Source: Rhipicephalus microplus (Eukaryota; Arthropoda; Arachnida; Ixodida; Ixodidae). Taken from it: 64,000 nucleotides of DNA. Below, piece after piece: positions 59,935 to 64,000 of this stretch. The first letter of the stretch is position 1. Each line of letters opens with the position of its first letter. The position numbers and the translations under genes were made by a program. The stretch is from contig NC_134710.1 of assembly GCF_043290135.1 (NCBI RefSeq), forward strand, positions 199,057,692 through 199,121,691, given 5' to 3'. Below the pieces are notes generated by a model, which saw only the letters and a program-made list of their open reading frames with translations, was not told the DNA's origin and did not search any database.

Positions 59935-60899
59935 TTAAACGCGCCCTTAGTCATGTATCATGCTCACGTCCATCGATTCGTCCGTCCGCCCGTCCCGCCA
60001 TCTGTGATGTGGCAGAGTGCCAGGTGGCCGCCAGGGGACGCCAGCATACGCCGGCTGCGTCCGTCGCGCCTCCTCACAGACTCCGCAGCACTCGCGGTTT
60101 GCAGCGTAACGCTGCTGTGCCCAGCGTGTTATATTATGCAAAAAAAGAGGCGCTTATCACGTTTCATTCTGACTGAACCCTATAGGTGGACACAGGCGTT
60201 CACCGAACTAGATTTGGAATTCACAATGTGTCCTTCAATTTGAAGTGCACTGCAATTAAAGCTAGCTTTTCCCCGGGATAAACAAGGTATGTGACGAAAA
60301 GATAAAGAATAATTTGATGCACTAAAGTTTACAAGGCTTCAAACAGCCAAACTGGACCAAAGGTTGTTTCTAGGTCCTTGCCAGGCTTTAGCTATAGGTG
60401 ATGCTACATTGTTTCCACGTTGGTTTCAAGCACCAAGAGCGTCAAGTTAAACCACTGACAGTTGCAGATGTGACACGGACGTCCAGTCTTCACAGACAGA
60501 AACGCCCTGAAAGCAAACATTCGCACCTATCGTAGCCAGGCTCATCGTCGTTGGCGCAGTTATGCATATTCGGAGTCTTCGGGTTTCCGCCATCGCTTCG
60601 CTGCCAATAGTAGTTGGGCTAACTGTTGCCTTCTTATTTTAGTTGGCCATAGTGGAGTAGTCGAATTTACCCAATATCAGCGGCACACACCCAATTATGA
60701 CGATATGATGATGACAGTTCGTTATACGCTCGCTTTCCGGGCGTGGAGGCCCACGCACAAATACTAGCAAAATCGCTTTTTTGCTGCAATAATTTCCACG
60801 ACCACGAGCATTCTGGTAGAGAATGTGCACGTGACGTGGCACTTTCAACACTATGCACCAGTATTAATATTTAAAATAATGATAATACTTTAAATAATT
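59935..60899. other. Unassigned stretch
   Basis: No gene or repeat recognised. The GC-rich part at 59940-60120 has ORFs on both strands without motifs. Confidence 0.45.
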
Positions 60900-61048
60900 T
60901 TATAGGTCGGTGCTGACCCTGGCTGATGGAATGTCTACCCAAACAGCCTACAGTTCATGACTCTCTGCAGTCAGTGGTGATTCAATGCCCAAGCACTGAC
61001 AGCTAATGTTTTACAGGTACTCAGTTTACCTTTTAAAATTAACAAACG

Positions 61049-61357
61049 TTGGTTGGCCGCCGACTGCAGACCAAGCAGTTCTTGTTTGGAAATACTACCG
61101 ATTGTTGCGCTGTTGCCTGCAACAAACAACCATCAGTTGGTAGTCGGTTTTTGAAGTGTGCGGGATGTGAGAATCCTTATTCTTTGGGACAGCAATGTGT
61201 TGGTGTAGCTAAGAGCACTTTCATGGTGAAAAGTCAGAGCAAACGTGGGTCCGATTGTGGGCGTACAGAACATGCCGCGAGGATTGGGGAGAGAGGTGGG
61301 CATGCTAGGTGTCAGTGTGTACCGCTCCATCAGAAAATTTGTCAAAAACTGAACTAG
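61049..61357 (+). pseudogene. LINE ORF1 fragment with a degenerate PHD-type zinc finger
   Basis: The frame reads CAVACN, then RFLKCAGCENPYSLGQQC, GVAKSTF and SDCGRT. The order C-x-x-x-C, F-x-x-C-x-x-C, Y-x-L-G-x-x-C-x-G-V fits the PHD-like finger at the N-terminus of some arthropod LINE ORF1 proteins. The histidine expected before L-G reads serine, so the finger is degenerate. The region downstream is interrupted by SINE fragments, and ORF1-like sequence resumes at 62935. The PHD call is from pattern only. A host PHD gene is an alternative but less likely in this context. Confidence 0.55.
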
Positions 61358-61422
61358 TGGCAAACCAAACTCAGCAGATAATAATCCTCTCTGTCATTAC
61401 ACAGAAAAGCGAACTCTTGGTT

Positions 61423-61534
61423 GATTGGTATGTGCGGTTTAACGCCCCAAAACCACCTTTTGATTATGAGAGACGCTGTAGAGGAGGGCTCCGGAAATTT
61501 CGACTACTTGGGGTTCTTCAACGGGCACCCAAAT
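61423..61534 (-). mobile_element. Ruka-like SINE, 5'-truncated, with target duplication
   Basis: Only the 3' body is present (ATTGGTATGTGCGGTTTAAC to CGGGCACCCAAAT on the plus strand). AAAAGCGAACTCTTGGTT (61405-61422) and AAAAGGGAACTCTTTGGTT (61535-61553) flank it. The tRNA head was missing at insertion. Confidence 0.9.
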
Positions 61535-61664
61535 AAAAGGGAACTCTTTGGTTCTACTGAGAGCCTAATGCACAACTGTGACTATGACAACAAAAGAAAG
61601 AGAAAAAGTATGTTGAAATGTATACTGATTGTCAGGGTTTATATATATTTCCAAAACCTCTATA

Positions 61665-61756
61665 AGGTTATAACGGAAGCCCTAGTGGAGGGCTCCGGAA
61701 AGTTTTACCACCTGAGGTTCTTTAACGTGCCCATAAATATTAGTACACGGGTAGAA
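61665..61756 (-). mobile_element. Ruka-like SINE fragment (diverged)
   Basis: Blocks GCCCTAGTGGAGGGCTCCGG, ACCACCTGAGGTTCTTTAAC and a final ACACGGG match the SINE body on the minus strand. Head and tail are missing, and no target duplication was seen. Confidence 0.75.
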
Positions 61757-62047
61757 TCATGTACTTATGGATGTATTATGTTTATAGATGTTGCATCATA
61801 ATAGATACTTTGAATAAAAATAAGATGAAGGTTCTTGACTGTGAAGCTTCCAACGTCTCCAACATTTGCCAGTGACTACCTTTAGCCTCGGGTGCTTACC
61901 TACGAGGTCACGGGAGAGGATGTTTTCCTAGGGTTACAGACTTATAATTTTATTTTCACAACACGTGCACTCCCTGGTCGTATGATTGAAGGAGTCGCAA
62001 ACTCCTGATCCGCTTTCCTTCTTCGAACTGAAAATTAGTGAAAAACA

Positions 62048-62735
62048 GTGTCGTCAAACACTGCTTTGACAATTTTTTATTATGAAAATTGTGTTGCCAT
62101 TCATACGGGACCAGTCTTGACTGCCAAATACTCACCTTGCACAAGCAGGCTGCTTCGACTACCTCCTGATGTACGTTGCAAAATCTCAGCTCAAAAAGCT
62201 TTAAAGTCAGTAAAAGAATGTCGCAATCATTATGAATGCCCCGGAGAAGTTTGTAATTATGCCCTACCAACACAGTATTTCTCACAACCTAAAAAAAGTG
62301 GGCGCTCGAGAGAATATTAGCATCATTTTTATAGCTCCAAACATGCTTGGAACATTGTGCATGCTCAGCAACTCAACTTCTCATAAGACACGGGGCTGTG
62401 AAAAAAAAAATGCAACGCAAGGTGCAATGCTAGGTAAGTGTCATGTAAAAGGCATTCCTGTCGTGTGAGCAATTCTACGTGGGGCAAATGGGGTGGGGCC
62501 TCAACAACAGGCTTAGAGAGCACAAAAACAAGATATAGAAGAATTCTGTTTTATCCGCGCATTGCCGAACGTATGTGTGTGCTAACCGGTGTTTTATGAG
62601 TGTTCTGTTGCACGCATATGCAAATATGAAACAACGGGTACCATACAGAAGCTAGACCAGGAATGTGTCAGCAGACCATCATTACCTAAAGAAGTATTGT
62701 CATCGCTTGATGCCTCCGCATTTACGCGTGCTTGA
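62048..62735 (+). pseudogene. Second Penelope-like element fragment (RT C-terminus and GIY-YIG)
   Basis: The frame 62232-62468 has HNLKKVGAR and IIFIAPNMLGTLC, matching the PLE block LKK-V-A-x-x-x-x-V-x-V-x-F-S-A-P-x-K-L just after RT. In a second frame, CEQFYVGQMGWGLNNRLREH is the GIY-YIG core, here F-Y-V-G-Q with the Arg and His that follow. A stop follows KNKI. The family is that of the 12.2-16.2 kb element, but this copy is truncated at its 5' end and separate from it. Confidence 0.75.
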
Positions 62736-62934
62736 GTGTCCGCTATTTTTATGTATTTATTTAGTTATCAGGCTTCCGATAAATTACTGCTGAAAGTTAG
62801 CACTTGCGTGTATGATCATCCTGTCCCACCCTCGTCATTACAGTACCGCGCTTAACGTTATGAACTAAGTACGAACGTCTATAGCCTTTTCGCTTACATT
62901 GAAAACACGGCGACCATGGCCGGGCTTCGAAACA

Positions 62935-63235
62935 GTATGATTTGGTGTTATAGTAACTATCAGCCGGCAAAAGAAGTAGAATCCGCGTGGGAGACCGAAA
63001 TCACCGACCTGATGTTGCAACCGGAAACACAAGCAGGACAGATTCACTAGGTTCGAAAGCATATGAATGAAAACGAACAGTACACCAGAAAGGTGAACGA
63101 AGAAGTTGAAGGAGTACCTTTCGAACATGCGAAAAACCTGAAGTAAATCTCATCGGATCTAGCTAGCAAACTGGAGCCACCCGAAGGCCGGAGCTTTGAC
63201 ATTGAGTCGGTGCATCGCTTTCCAAATATGCGGAA
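62935..63235 (+). pseudogene. LINE ORF1 fragment (coiled-coil and RRM-like region)
   Basis: In the plus-strand frame, segments read VESAWETEITDLMLQPETQ, HMNENEQYTRKVNEEVEGVP and, after a stop and a shift, DIESVHRFP. The pattern ENxxRxNNxEVxGVP...I-x-x-V-H-R-x-P is that of L1/CR1-type ORF1 proteins (coiled coil, then RRM). It lies on the same strand as the PHD-like fragment at 61049 and may belong to the same LINE copy, split by later insertions. There are at least two stops. Confidence 0.65.
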
Positions 63236-64000
63236 GTCAAACCGTGTTTTGCTACTGTCTCAACTTTGGACAAGGTCGCCGGGCTCTCCGGTGTGCCTTT
63301 CGTGTCAAATGTAGCCTTTTTTTCTTTCTCTTGCTGCCATTTTGGCTTGCGAGAACACATTGTGGTTTAATCTTGTCAGACTATTCCTACATTACAAATC
63401 TGACCTGTATCTTTTGTTGTAAACGTCGTAATACTTTTTTCGATTGAAACCACAAATCCCTTTCGGATGAATAAAAGAAACGCGCCCACAATAGCCAGGT
63501 TTGACTTGCTATTGACGGCTATTCTGGGCGCGGCTATTCTAGCAAAAGACGTGGTCAAGAGTTCAACCCAATTGCAGTTATCACACTTTGTTGAGTCAGC
63601 CATACTAAAGTGAGCTAGAAAAGATAGTCGGCTCACTCTCCGGCCGGCGCCATGCATTGCTGTGACGCCACGGATGCCACAAAAATGTGTCAGGCATGTT
63701 TCCGCAACACGGCGCAACCACAGGTTGGAAGTGGGCGTTGGCACTGGGCCAGTTGCTGCGTGTTTGGAGCGGCGATACGAGTGTACGAGTTTTGTTTTTT
63801 TGGAACATGCGTCACGCCTCGCATCGTCGATCTACTATGTTTTTCAGCGAAGGGTGATGGGACCTGATCAAAAGTGATCGTCTCACGGTGTTAAAGTTTC
63901 TCCGCGGTGGCAAAATCATTATTTTGCACCAGGCTTTAAGGTGGACTTTTTCAGCCACGGGATGCATTACGACATCAATTTGGACATATTGGCAATCGTG
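63236..64000. other. Unassigned stretch
   Basis: No recognisable gene or repeat, apart from a possible continuation of the ORF1-like fragment. The overlapping ORFs at 63376-63877 have no motif. Confidence 0.4.

Overview
This is a window of eukaryotic nuclear DNA dominated by transposable elements. It most probably comes from a hard tick (Ixodidae, probably Metastriata). The strongest clue is a tRNA-derived SINE that recurs about a dozen times on both strands and matches what I remember of the Ruka family described from Rhipicephalus. Tick-style I-clade LINEs, Penelope-like elements (PLEs), an intron-rich layout and many long microsatellites agree with this. There is no sign of prokaryotic or organellar sequence. 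Genus-level assignment is inference.

Host coding content is minimal. One well-supported host exon lies at 24945-25256. It is a 312 bp phase 1-1 exon for a single Ig domain of the Sidestep/nephrin type found in arthropod neuronal adhesion proteins. It has a polypyrimidine tract and AG before it and GTGAGT after it. Much of the surrounding DNA may therefore be intron of that adhesion gene. No second exon was recognised.

Layout. 1-3.0 kb: unassigned. 3.0-8.1 kb: microsatellites, a CR1-like LINE fragment interrupted by a SINE, two copies of a PLE-type repeat with a hammerhead-ribozyme-like core (one a perfect 82 bp-arm palindrome), and a minus-strand LINE C-terminus. 10.3 kb: SINE. 12.2-16.2 kb: a decayed Penelope-like element with reverse transcriptase, GIY-YIG endonuclease and terminal inverted repeats. 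17.8-21.7 kb: SINEs and a 1.7 kb composite repeat with internal ~147 bp units, an ATAG microsatellite and a nested MITE. 21.8-24.0 kb: a dispersed repeat and a 1.08 kb TA-flanked DNA transposon carrying a SINE with an 18 bp target duplication. 24.9-25.3 kb: the Ig exon. 27.2-28.7 kb: the 1.7 kb composite repeat again, inverted, with three foldback units each holding a TATC array. 33.7-38.5 kb: a nearly full-length minus-strand I-clade LINE (zinc-knuckle ORF1, endonuclease, RT, RNase H) broken by stops and frameshifts. 40.2-48.1 kb: a second dispersed-repeat copy, a GTAT array and three SINEs. 51-57.8 kb: an LTR-like stretch, a plus-strand RT-RNase H LINE, two more LINE tails, an inverted SINE pair around an AT microsatellite, and SINEs. 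58.4-59.9 kb: two head-to-tail Harbinger-like TTA-flanked MITEs. 60.9-63.3 kb: LINE ORF1 pieces (PHD-like and coiled-coil/RRM-like) and a second PLE fragment.

How the parts relate. The mobile elements are nested: SINEs sit in LINEs and in DNA transposons. Several SINE insertions are 5'-truncated yet have clear target duplications, as expected when LINE machinery mobilises them. All retroelement ORFs seen here are disrupted, so nothing in this window looks autonomous today.
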